A stretch of 64,000 nt of DNA from Alitta virens (taxonomy: Eukaryota; Annelida; Polychaeta; Phyllodocida; Nereididae), in assembly GCA_932294295.1 (NCBI GenBank), contig OW028585.1, positions 1,334,001 through 1,398,000 of the forward strand. The letters are read 5' to 3'. How positions within the stretch are numbered: the stretch's first letter is position 1; every line of letters starts with the position of its first letter. Under the pieces are notes generated by a model. It saw only the letters and a program-made list of their open reading frames with translations, ran no database searches and was not told the origin of the DNA. Shown here one piece after another: positions 55,301 to 64,000 of the stretch. Both the position numbers and the translations under genes were made by a program.

Positions 55301-58300
55301 TGCTTCGGTGACAATATATTTAGACACTATACATGCATAGTCTCGAAGCTGCTAGTAGATGGAGTATCTATCCTCTGTACAGGATGGACCGATTGCCCCC
55401 TAAAAATGTTCGCAGTCAAACTATAATAATAACGTCACAATGCAACGCTACACTGACCTTCCCTGTTCACTCTTTAGGGCTTCATAGCCTTATTTTTTAA
55501 GAGAAATGAAGGCAGTGATTTGACAATTGTTACTTGTTATCTATAAACTATGACAGCTCCGATTTTGGTCAATAAAACTTCGTCGCCATTTTGCACTAAG
55601 AATTATGGGAGAGTAGATACTGATGACATCACAACACTTGGGAGTGACTTTGTTGGTTTATGATGTCATTGCTAGCTACTCGTTATATTTTAAATCCTCC
55701 CAGAATGCATCATTTACAAAATGGCGCCGTTGACGAGCATGAATTTAAAGATTAAAATTGCCTCAGGTTCTTCATTATGACTGTTGACAACAAATTACGG
55801 ATAAGTGTGTCCACTTTTATTAGAAAACTTGATTTCAACGTCCTGCAGTTGCACTTCGGAAATATAACTACTGCGAAAGTTTTTGAAGGCAAATCGACTC
55901 ATGCAAGCTACTTGTAAACCACAAAGTCAATAATGTAACACTTGCAGTCATTAGTCATCATTAAGCTGGCTTTCCATATGTCCGTTTTTCCTGTCCGTAT
56001 ATCCGTCATCCGTACGTCCGTATACGGACAGGATACGCATCCCTTTGATTTTAATTAATGCCTTTCCATAAATACGTTTTTTCGTCCGTTATCCGTCATC
56101 CGCAGTCCGTATTTTGGCGATACGGATAGGGGGGCGATTTTTGCGGATGACGGATGGCCAGGCAAGGGAAAATTACCAAAATAAATTGCATTTAACAAGT
56201 GCAATGTATCCCTCTTTCATTGACTAATTAGGCCCATACAACAGGAGATTCTGAACAAAAAATTACAATCTGTAGAAGTCAAGTGGTTAGCGGTCATTAA
56301 TTAAACCCTCACCTTTTATGAATTAATTGCAATTAATCGGTTTTATTGAAGAATTTCAAAGGCACAAAAAGACATGTTTACAATAAATAAATAGGTAAAT
56401 TAATAAACGAATAGGCCTAAATAGAATATGTTTTCATTTGAATATATACAGTGCAATACACACTTGACAACAGTTGAGTGATAAAGTACTATCTTGTGAA
56501 ATATTTATCTTTTTTTCATTAGTTTTCAATAAAAAAAAGGGGCGATTATGTACTTAATTGTCTTTTAAGGAGGAATTAAACTTTTGTTGTAACTGTCATG
56601 ATTTGCATTTAAATTAGGCCTATACAGCAGTTTTGTATGTATGAAGTAAATTTTGTTTGAGAGAGAAATGAGTTCAAGAAATCTGTTACTCAAAACAGCC
56701 TTAATTACATTCTCAAAACCATGGCATGAATAGTATATTTTCTAGTGTTATTGACTACATCCTCAGGATTTGAACAGTAGAACTTTCATGAAATTAGAAC
56801 CTCGCCCTTGCAATATTCATGAGAAGGTCTTAATCTTTTTATTTAGATGTTCAACATCTTGGATGAAAAGATTAAGACCTTCTCATGAATATTGTAAAAA
56901 TAGGTTACAGCCCATTATTCCGACGGTTTATTAATCCGACGTCGCTAGTCCGACGGTTAGTTTATCAGACGGGTCGTTAGTCCGACGGAAGATAGGCCTA
57001 ATTATTTATAGATAAATACCTACAGCTCCGTTACCCATACGCATAATTGAAATTAGTTAGATCCTAATTGTAATTATGCAATTAGCACTTATTATATAAT
57101 TGCTAATTGCAATTCACACTTGACACCTTGCCCTGAGTATATCTAAAGTGTCAAGTGTGAATTGCAATTAGCAATTATCTACAAAGATGTGTAAAATAGA
57201 TTTTGGTCAATTGTTTTCGGATTTAAAAAAATCTAGATATATGTATGCCTGCCTTCTATAAATTGCTATGAATGTTTAACTTACTTTTCTGTGGTAGCAT
57301 GTTATTATATCTGCTGCAAACTATTTAGGATATATTATCTTGATTTATGAAGTGGGAATGTCAGTTTGTTTCCTTTTTACATAGGCTGCTACTGCGGCAT
57401 ACCCTCGGTAAATACTTGTAAATTAAATATTATCTGTCAAATACATATTTTGTAACATTTTACACAGGAACTAAATCACAAAAAATTGGAGGGCACTGTA
57501 AAGAGTGCAAACCTCAGTCAATTAAGGCCCATTGGAACCACTGCTGACCCAATGTCGACACTGTTAGCTGATGTCAGCCCACATTTTGGCTCATTTAAGT
57601 GTAGTGTTGGCAAAATGTTGTGTTGGCCCTTTATCTGGTCAGCTCAGTGAGCCAGAAGTTGACCCAATGTCTTATATTTTCACGTTGGCCCACTAATGAC
57701 CAAATGGCATGTCAAACCTAAGTCATATTGGCCCACTTATACTGGTTTGTGTAATGTTAGCTCACATTTTGTGCTGGCCCACTATTAACCAATTTTCCCA
57801 ATACCTGATGACATGCTATGTCGGCCCGATGTTGGTCCCACGTTGCCCACATAGGGCCGACGCCAATCCGATGTCAGATGTTATCTGAGATGTAAGTCTG
57901 GCTCACTGTTACAAAGGCCCAACTTCGGCCGAATGACTAGTCAGCCTAACATTGGCCATATGTCAGTTCAGTCTACTCTGGACCAATGACAGGTATGCCC
58001 ATCAACAGATCATAATTGGCCAAATGTAATGTCAGCCCAAAGTCAGCCTGATTTTGGCCCACTTTCAGTCAACAGCAGGCTACTGTTAGAGGGCATTCAC
58101 ACTGTCACGAATGGGCATGGCGAGTGAGCACGGATAAAACATTTTTTTACATCTTGGCGATACGTAATTCACTTGCCGAGCCATGTGTGGTCGAATGCTC
58201 CTGGTAGTATGGAAACCGAGGAGGTTACTTTCGTGGTTTCACAATTTCGGACTACGATAGGGCAACCTTCGCACCGCGAAAGTGCCAATTTCCTAACAAG

Positions 58301-61300
58301 GAAGTGTGAGTGTCATGGTGCTAAAGTAACTGTCTACCCACGAAACTACGTGTCGCGAAGTGTACTCCTCAGCCACCGTATGGTAGTGCTAAATCATCCG
58401 TGACCATCCGTGGAGAGGGCAAAAATTTTGAACATGTCCTTGCCCTCTCCTCATTCACTCTTGAACCACTCACATGGGCGATCTACAAGTGCCTCAAGGA
58501 TGCCTCACGGATGTCTCACGGATGCCTCACAGATGCCTCACGGATGCCTCATGGATGCTTGGCGACCGACGTTCGGTGAGCGGTTGACGCATGTTCGGGG
58601 AGCGGTCGACAGACTTCCTTCGAACGCTCGTTGAAAGAATGTATACGTGATTAACAGAGCCACGAGTGAGCATGTATAGCCCATTTTTTATGTCCGTGGT
58701 CACTTGTAGGTTTTATCCGTGATAGTTGAACTGGGCTTTAGCTGAATGACCTATCGACCTATCGACCTAAAGCCAAGTCAGCCCACTCTTCAGTTGGCCT
58801 AATGACTATAGTACTGTTGGCCCCACTTTTGCTCAATGTGGTCTGGGTAATCTAAAAAAAAAGCTGCATCTGTCTATGCATCATGGTAATAACTTATGAA
58901 AAATTCTTCTGGATCCAGTATCCATAATGTAATCCAGATCAAATATTATATACTGCAATACTATACCACCCATTAACAAATGATTAACTTCAGGCGTTTG
59001 AACAAAAAAAATATAATGAAAGACCAACATTAGCTACTGGGCCAGTAACATTAATTATATGTATACTGGAAGAGTCTACCAGATCCAGGATCAAGTTATA
59101 ATATGATCCAGATCACCTCCAGAATTTATTTCTTTGCATAACTTTTTGAGATAAATAAATAGGGACCAAGAAGATAACCTTTTTGGCATAGCATATATAT
59201 CACTTAATTCTCTTTAGGGAGTCAGATCTTCAAAATTTTTACTTTAAATTATACATGATGGGGTAGGTGCAGTAGGGCAGTAATTACTACTCCAAAACTG
59301 TTATAACCCATCAGATATATATAGAAGAGAACTGAACTTAACAGAACAGAACTTGTATTCACCATCATTAACATATCATCAAACTCATCATCATTATCAT
59401 CAAGAAAACAAAAAAAGAAGAGGAGGTAGCACGGTGATGGGCCCCAACTTGACAAAAAAATTGTCGCTTTTGAGGAGCCCTAATTAACATTAATAATTTG
59501 GAGACCTTCCACTCCTTCTTGTCACCCCATATATCATAGTATATAACAGTAGGTTAATTAAAGTCATTAAAATTAAAAAATTTTCCTCCTCAAAAGAGAT
59601 GGTCACGTAAACATATGGTAAAATAGTATGGATGCAACAAACATGCTCGATAGTTGAGTTCATATTGTGACAAACATAACAATCCAGAACTGTGCATGAA
59701 TGAAGAACTATAGGAATTTATCAAATATTGTCTTGACATAATTTCAGAAACCCAGAAAGCGATGTAAATAAATCTTTTCTATTACTATGTTTGGACAACT
59801 GTTGTAATTTCGTGCAAATTCATGTCTGAAACTGGAATTAAAAATGTATTGAAATCTATTGTTATATTGATGAACTTCACAACCTCTCTTAAAAATCAAG
59901 TTCCTAAAATATAAAGCTAGATAGATAGGTAGATAGATAGATAGAATATTTATTTACGTAGGGTAAACCCATCAGTAATACACTATATATAATTCATTAT
60001 AGATGGCTAGATAGCTAGATAGATACATGCATACATATAGTCGGACCAATGAATTGTCGGACCAGTGAACTGTCGAATCAATGAACTGTCGGACCAATGA
60101 ACTGTAAGACTATTGAGCCATCGGACTAATGGGCTGTCGGACTAATGGCAGTCCCCGTAAAAATATACTCTCCAGGTAGATCCAATCTTATATAGATACC
60201 CAAATGATCTATCTATATATCTATCTATATATCTATATATCTATCTATCTATCTATCTATCTATCTACCTACCTACCTACCTACCTACCTACCTACCCTA
60301 CCTATCTAGCTATCTAGCTATCTAGCTATCTACCTACCTATCTATCTACCTATCTATCTATTCATAGACAGCCAGACACGAAAGTGTCTATCTTTTCTTA
60401 GTGGAAAGTTCTTGTGTTGACTTATGCACATTTTTAGCCGAACAGTTAAGTAGACATGCATATCTGCATTATGACAGAATATCGCTATGAATTATTTATT
60501 TAATATTTATATTTTTACATACACGAACAAGACTAATTGCATATTACCTTATTACAATTCGAGGGGCCGAGAGCTAATGCTGATTGGAGCAGGGAAAGAA
60601 GCATAGATACAATTAAATTATAAATGGCAAATGAAAGCAGAGTACATATATAAAATTTTAAATAAACAATAAAACTTTAAATAAAACAGTAAACGCACTT
60701 ATATGAACCCTAATCAACGGTTGAACCAGACAATAATTGCAATTAACTGACACCTTTGAACAAAATATATTTGACAAGTCAATTACAATTCAGTTAAGAC
60801 ACTGGGAGCCTTTTAGAGACAGTAAATTTCAATTAGGCCTAATAAATCAATTAGCCAAGAGGTTTTTTTTTCAAAGGTCCAGAGTGGCCTACAGTATACT
60901 AACGCACGTACATATGGAAAGGCTAGATACGGACAACGGATGACGGAAACGGATGGGTAAAAAACGGACGACGGATGACGGACATACGGACCGCAAAACG
61001 TGTATATGGAAAGCCAGCTTTACTTTCAAAACAGGAGCGAGTAACATACCAGCATAATTCTTGTGCGAGGACCTGGATTCAAAGAAGATATGTCGATGAC
61101 GCGAGACCGCTCTCCTCGGATGGTGTCCCAGAATGCAATAGTGCCGTCTCGGGACACTGAGATCAGTTCATTCGTGTGAGGGCTAAAAGTGAGCCAAAGG
61201 ACCACCTTGACGTGCTCTTCAAGGATATACAAAAGCACCTGAAATATGACAGATGACAACATATTAGTTGGTACCAATAAATAAATAAATATCCAAACAC

Positions 61301-64000
61301 CCGACTGGTCTGGTGGCTACCCTATACCTAGCTGCTCTGAAGGACCCAGGTTCGATTTCCAGCTCACGCCATCTTCAATCCTCATGAGCTACAGCCGAAG
61401 TCATTTTACATTTAATATTAACTTTGGTGTCTATGCTGGGGCAAGTAAAATACCCCACCCATGGGATGGATGTGTAACCTATGTAGTATTTCCGAACAAA
61501 CTACAGGCCCGTATGGAAATCAGTTGCATTGCATTGCATCAAGTAGTCTTTTAAAAATATATTTTAAGTATGAAAATCATCCAATAACAATAGAAATGAG
61601 TAGACGTACCTCACTGGGAGATTCATAACTATGAAACACAGGCACAAGGGCTGAGTGCTCTCGTGATTCCGCATCACACTGTTGGAGAAGACTGCGAATA
61701 TTCGGAAACTCATCATAAAACGGCAAGAGGCGCCCCACCAGATCGAATGCTAGAGTGTCTGGATTTTGATTAACGTAACTTCCTCCGACTCTGAGAGTGT
61801 TCAAAACGAGCTGGAACTCAGGATCAGGGTCCATACCAGATTCATCGGCCGTCACGAAGTCTGATAATATATCGTGTAACGAAGTAGCGGAGAGTTTCGT
61901 GTGTAACCAAGTGTAGTTGAAGAGGACTTCACACTTCAAATCTTCGTAACGCCCAGCCATCATCAAGTGATATGGCATCTCAGCAAGTTTGCGAAGGTTG
62001 TACAAGATCTTGCCCTTATAAGGAAATGGTAATGAGCTGCCAAACCACAGAGGCTGGACAGGAACCTGCAAGTAAATTATAAGAAGCTGTTGTAATACTA
62101 TTCTGTCATTACTAATAATGCGTCTATATTTATGCAGTTCAGTGTCAATATAACTGGATATTTTCTGTTACTTCTTATATTTGGGTTACAAGAGGGGTGT
62201 GGTTAATCAAAAATGTTAAATATCTCAAAATATTCCAGACAAATTAAAAAAATATATATATGTATAGGAAATTTTTGGTCAGTTTATTAAGATTGTGTTT
62301 CAAACACAAATTTAGATATATATTGGTCTGAATTTTGAGACCTCATTTAATTAACATACCTTTCTATCAGCCTCGCTTTGAAACATATAACCTTCCAAAT
62401 CGACATTCTCCTTATTGCGAAGAGTGAACGTGTACGGCTTCTTCTTTCCTCCTCCCCACTTTCCGAGAAAATAGTCCGCCAGAACAGAGTGGATGTATTT
62501 CTGCTGGCCTTTCTTTGAGAGATATCTTTGGCTGGACACTGAGATGAACTGTCGGTGATACCTAAAGAAACGTTCACAAAGAATAAGGCTGTTGAAAGAA
62601 TAAGGGAGGTTGACCAGTATTTTCTTAATATCTTAATGTAGAAAAAAGGGAGGGTGGGGGTCACTGGGGGTCTGTTAAAAAACCAGATATCAGGGTGGTG
62701 GGGGGGTCAATAAATTTTCAGGTCCACCCCCCCCCCCCCCCCCCCCTTTTAAATGGAACAGCCCTCAGTCACATAACTTTAACCTCCATTCACGAACAAG
62801 TTTAGTTCAGATACCGTACAAAGACTTTCATTGAAATAGCAATCTTCCCAAAAACAGTATCACAAGCACACTAAATGTCCTCACGAATGACTAAATCATG
62901 TAATTTGTCATTTTACCCTCGTATAATGGTTATTAACGAGATGTATATTACAGGAAAGCACAGTGAACCCTCACTTAATTTTTTTAAAGCTTAGCATTAA
63001 ATATCGTCATTTTTCAAGAGACACGAGAAACCTGGGAATAGTAGGGATTGTGAAAACTTATCTTTATGGCAAAGTAGGGAATTTATTCTGTAGTCTGGAA
63101 AATTAAATACCATGGGCACTGTCAAGACCGTCCTTTCACCATTTCAAAAGAAATTGTCTTAAGCGCTAAACAAATTAAATGAACCTACCACCAATAGACT
63201 AGTATACCATTGGCCTCACGTTGAACAATATAACTGGAAAGGTCTTCGTACAACCTCGGCCATAGAAGGGGTGGAATGCGTCTGATTGGAGGAACCCAGT
63301 GAATGTAGACGTCGTTAAGGACAACATCATCCAATGACATGACATCCTGAAAAAGAGGCACAAGTAACAACTGAAATTTGGCGTACCAGAGCTGGCCAAA
63401 ATGGAGTTGGCAAATGTCTTAACTATTAGACCAACCAGCTGCTTTATAAACAATTTTAAAGCTCCACTGTCTGTCAAAATTACTATTTTCTAAGACTTCA
63501 TTGAACATTAACTTATTTGATCAAGACACACTAAATATGTGTAAGCTAATGAATCTATCAGGCATTAATTACAAAACATAAATGATACATTGAAAGAAAA
63601 CAATACCAACACATTGGAAATACAATGAAAACGGCATCATCACCCATTGTTGAGTATCATGACGTCATCACTTACTTTGTTTACAAATTGGATTTTTTAT
63701 GCCATGAGAAATTAAATACTAGGTGAAGTTCATTTATTCTACAGAGAAATAATGAACCCAGCAAGGCTCTGGATGGTAGGTAATCAGTATTAAGAAGACA
63801 ATGAAGTGAATTCAATAGATTTTGGCCACTGTCAAATTGAGTGACAATCCAGCTTTAAGGAACATCGCTCATTATATATATAGTATATATTATATATACC
63901 TCAAGTTCGGCTTCTGATAAACCGTTTCGTGACGCAGTGATGTACGCCAGAGCATGAGATGTGAATTTCTCCCCGTGTTGATGTTCCACCCTGTCAAATA
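47940..64000 (-). CDS. NACHT and WD-repeat protein, NWD1/NWD2-like, 3' part (11 exons, 5' partial)
   Basis: Spliced gene running off the right edge. Exons in transcript order: 64000-63900, 63346-63189, 62561-62360, 62065-61610, 61238-61050, 54957-54687, 53904-53683, 52041-51735, 51164-51047, 50355-50214, 49309-47940. Each has an AG acceptor and GT donor, and every junction keeps phase, giving about 1,170 residues. Seen: a winged-helix-like stretch (LSEAELED), a helical linker (YNLRKLAEMPYHL), WD-type strands ending in FWD, LWD, IWE, VWN and LWS, and a Ser/Arg/Pro-rich tail. Known: NWD proteins are STAND ATPases of the NLR type, with an N-terminal NACHT module and C-terminal beta-propellers. 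They are cytosolic and thought to oligomerise after ligand sensing. Inferred: an intracellular sensor or scaffold. The P-loop exon is outside the window, so ATP binding cannot be checked. Family call is firm; NWD1 versus NWD2 orthology is not. Confidence 0.88.
49310..50213. other. NWD-like intron 10, no element identified
   Basis: A short GATAATCGTCGATAATCGTC tandem is at about 49582-49603; otherwise featureless. Confidence 0.5.
50214..50355 (-). CDS. NWD-like exon 10 (WD repeat)
   Basis: Acceptor ttttttccag, donor ACAG|gtgaga. Encodes IYENPVNAVTIAREARFLFV and ends GIDVWNLSTG, a blade ending that continues into the last exon as STGECREFLP. Confidence 0.87.
51047..51164 (-). CDS. NWD-like exon 9 (WD repeat)
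   Basis: Acceptor ttcattgcag, donor AAG|gtgggt. Encodes FPFSVSRTSNLVATGSN and AIKLWDLDKLTTR, a clear WD-repeat core. Phase 0 at its 3' end. Confidence 0.87.
51227..51393. mobile_element. MITE in NWD-like intron
   Basis: GGGATATAACCAACAAAAAT left and ATTTTTGTTGGTTATATCCC right are exact inverted copies, extended by GTTAACTC/GAGTTAAC. Confidence 0.85.
51735..52041 (-). CDS. NWD-like exon 8 (WD repeats)
   Basis: Acceptor ttcaaacag, donor CCG|gtgagt. Contains STFSYDGKYVIAGYN then RDLHIWETAYGRH, a full WD blade, preceded by a strand reading NLVVLNMATRES. 101 complete codons plus two split ones. Confidence 0.87.
52085..52260 (+). repeat. SINE-body-like repeat in NWD-like intron
   Basis: CAGTGTCTATGCTGAGGCAA and ATCCCACCCATGGGGTAAAT shared with 2925-3115 and 61290-61535. 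Confidence 0.6.
52666..52901. mobile_element. MITE with GGGCTGTTC ends
   Basis: GGGCTGTTCTATTTAAAA left and TTTTTAAATGGAACAGCC right are inverted. Interior shared with 62587-62765 (GACCAGTATTTTCTTAAT). Confidence 0.75.
53683..53904 (-). CDS. NWD-like exon 7 (WD repeats)
   Basis: Acceptor cttttatag, donor GAAG|gtgtgt. Encodes GERDMTNMFALHSRQLL and the blade strand LLSMDDSLLYVGYS. Both junctions match the phases of the neighbouring exons (one leftover base on each side). The donor is the weakest in the gene. Confidence 0.82.
54687..54957 (-). CDS. NWD-like exon 6 (WD repeats)
   Basis: Acceptor tttacacag, donor ATTG|gtaagt. It has two similar blade strands, HVFNLKTGQK and TIFNLKTGED, and a SENGEYLVCDSD strand. 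90 codons plus one base. Confidence 0.86.
54958..55960. other. NWD-like intron 5, part outside the 5-kb element
   Basis: No exon or repeat family recognised; one of several TGATGTCA/TGACGTCA-like octamers is at 55194. Confidence 0.4.
56811..56894. repeat. Perfect 29-bp palindrome arms
   Basis: 56811-56839 (CAATATTCATGAGAAGGTCT ...) and 56866-56894 are exact reverse complements around a 26-nt loop. Confidence 0.95.
56925..56995. repeat. TAGTCCGACGG tandem
   Basis: Four to five diverged units of about 16-18 bp; a related TCGGAC tandem is at 60040-60165. Confidence 0.65.
57096..57178. repeat. Perfect 31-bp palindrome arms
   Basis: 57096-57126 and 57148-57178 are exact reverse complements (ATAATTGCTAATTGCAATTC ...). 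Confidence 0.95.
57530..58085. repeat. Degenerate GGCCCA/TTGGCC tandem, left part
   Basis: Irregular units such as GTTGGCCCACT and ATGTCAGCCCA. The array resumes at 58741-58850, split by the MITE between. Confidence 0.75.
58089..58737. mobile_element. 649-bp MITE nested in the 5-kb element
   Basis: Left GAGGGCATTCACACTGTCAC and right ATCCGTGATAGTTGAACTGG belong to the 4389/19681 family; TTA flanks both sides (58086-58088, 58738-58740). It contains a GATGCCTCACG-type short tandem near 58490-58560. Confidence 0.6.
58741..58850. repeat. Degenerate GGCCCA tandem, right part
   Basis: Continues the 57530-58085 array after the nested MITE. Confidence 0.6.
59922..59945. repeat. (TAGA)n microsatellite
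   Basis: Six TAGA/TAGG units. Confidence 0.85.
60040..60165. repeat. TCGGACCAATGAACTG tandem
   Basis: About seven diverged 16-18-bp units. Confidence 0.85.
60208..60362. repeat. (CTAT)/(CTAC)n microsatellite
   Basis: CTAT, CTAC and CTAG blocks in turn. Confidence 0.95.
61050..61238 (-). CDS. NWD-like exon 5 (first WD repeat)
   Basis: 63 codons, phase 0. Contains LTFSPHTNELISVSRDGTI followed by AFWD, a canonical WD-repeat ending, so the propeller begins here. The donor (gtatgt) is only about 30 bp from the end of the 5-kb transposon-like element occupying the next intron. Confidence 0.87.
61290..61535 (+). repeat. tRNA-derived SINE
   Basis: The head has GACTGGTCTGGTGGCTA (A box) and CCAGGTTCGATTTCC (B box), joined to the GTCTATGCTGGGGCAAGTAA body. 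Lies in the NWD-like intron between exons 4 and 5. Confidence 0.75.
61610..62065 (-). CDS. NWD-like exon 4 (helical linker)
   Basis: 152 codons, phase 0 at both ends, with acceptor acttgcag and donor gtacgt. It starts VPVQPLWFG and includes YNLRKLAEMPYHLMMAGRY, the all-helical region between ATPase and propeller. No stop codons, and strongly biased to coherent helical protein. Confidence 0.88.
62360..62561 (-). CDS. NWD-like exon 3
   Basis: Starts YHRQFISVSSQRYLS and contains LADYFLGKWGGGKKK, a well-conserved NWD-family segment (LADYFxGxW). It ends in phase 0 at AAAG|gtatgt. 67 complete codons. Confidence 0.88.
62587..62765. mobile_element. MITE with GGCTGTT ends, second copy
   Basis: Left GGCTGTTGAAAGAATAAGGG, right TTTTAAATGGAACAGCCCTC; a 20-base C run at 62727-62746 lies inside. 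Starts about 26 bp from the NWD-like exon 3 acceptor. Confidence 0.6.
63189..63346 (-). CDS. NWD-like exon 2
   Basis: Acceptor tttttcag before 63346 and donor gtaggt at 63183-63188. It encodes DVMSLDDVVLNDVY, a PPLLW motif and SSYIVQREANG, continuing the winged-helix/helical region. It ends with two bases of a Trp codon completed by the next exon. Confidence 0.87.
63456..63858. mobile_element. MITE related to 1554-1830
   Basis: TTAAAGCTCCACTGTCTGTC left and AATCCAGCTTTAA right are inverted at their tips. Interior shares CATTGAAAGAAAAC and TGACGTCATCACTTACTTTG with 1554-1830. Confidence 0.55.
63900..64000 (-). CDS. NWD-like exon 1 of window (partial)
   Basis: Reads FDRVEHQHGEKF then HALAYITASRNGLSEAELE up to a GAG|gtatat donor at 63898-63899. 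The SxAxxYIxxxxxGLSExELE pattern is the winged-helix region that follows the NACHT ATPase in NWD proteins. It is open to the window edge, so its 5' end is unknown. Confidence 0.85.

Larger units (their letters stand above)
55964..61019. mobile_element. 5,056-bp TTA-flanked element in NWD-like intron
   Basis: AGCTGGCTTTCCATATGTCC at the left is inverted at the right (TATATGGAAAGCCAGCT); TTA flanks both ends (55961-55963, 61020-61022). Sub-terminal CGTCATCCGT/ACGGATGACG repeats are mirrored, and an inner pair of similar ends lies near 56050 and 60925. It holds two perfect palindromes, a nested MITE (58089-58737) and tandem repeats, but no transposase frame. The TWA target suggests PIF/Harbinger, non-autonomous. 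Confidence 0.65.

Noticed and set aside
61290..61360. tRNA gene with A and B boxes
   Set aside because: Poor cloverleaf and fused to a SINE body; scored as SINE.

Overview
This window is nuclear DNA from an animal, most likely a marine invertebrate (lophotrochozoan, echinoderm or hemichordate; the sequence alone does not decide which). It is AT-rich, its genes are split by many GT-AG introns, and it is full of short inverted-repeat transposons, tRNA-derived SINEs, LINE fragments and tetranucleotide microsatellites. I saw no bacterial operon, CRISPR array, rRNA or intact tRNA gene.

Two host genes can be rebuilt by splice-site and reading-phase logic, both on the minus strand. (1) 47940-64000 is the 3' part of a NACHT and WD-repeat protein of the NWD1/NWD2 type. 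Eleven exons fit in perfect phase and encode about 1,170 residues: the winged-helix and helical region, a WD-repeat array, and a Ser/Arg/Pro-rich tail. The 5' part, including the nucleotide-binding P-loop, lies beyond 64000. (2) About 14481-23323 is a rhodopsin-like seven-transmembrane receptor in eight exons (TM1 to TM7 plus tail). Two or three possible extracellular-domain exons lie upstream, up to about 28.2 kb. Its DRY region is degenerate, and its first intron lacks a GT donor.

Layout: 0.1-1.5 kb, a LINE-ORF1-like zinc-knuckle (gag-like) reading frame with a possible spliced 3' exon and poly(A) signal. 1.5-11 kb, a repeat bed with a 4.6-kb TAA-flanked foldback element and several microsatellites. 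11.5-12.7 kb, a homogeneous 56-bp satellite with a 10-unit higher-order period. 13.7-14.4 kb, a degenerate AT-rich tandem. 14.5-28 kb, the receptor and its transposon-filled introns. 28-34 kb, foldback and tandem repeats, then a decayed mobile-element gene with a CXC cysteine motif. 34.5-36.5 kb, two abutting truncated LINE reverse transcriptases. 37-47.9 kb, mostly AT-rich DNA without recognisable genes, ending in diverged tandem duplications next to the NWD-like gene. 47.9-64 kb, the NWD-like gene, with one intron hosting a 5-kb TTA-flanked element.

The two host genes show no sign of working together. Most of the unusual structure is transposon architecture, and several elements sit within tens of bases of splice sites.
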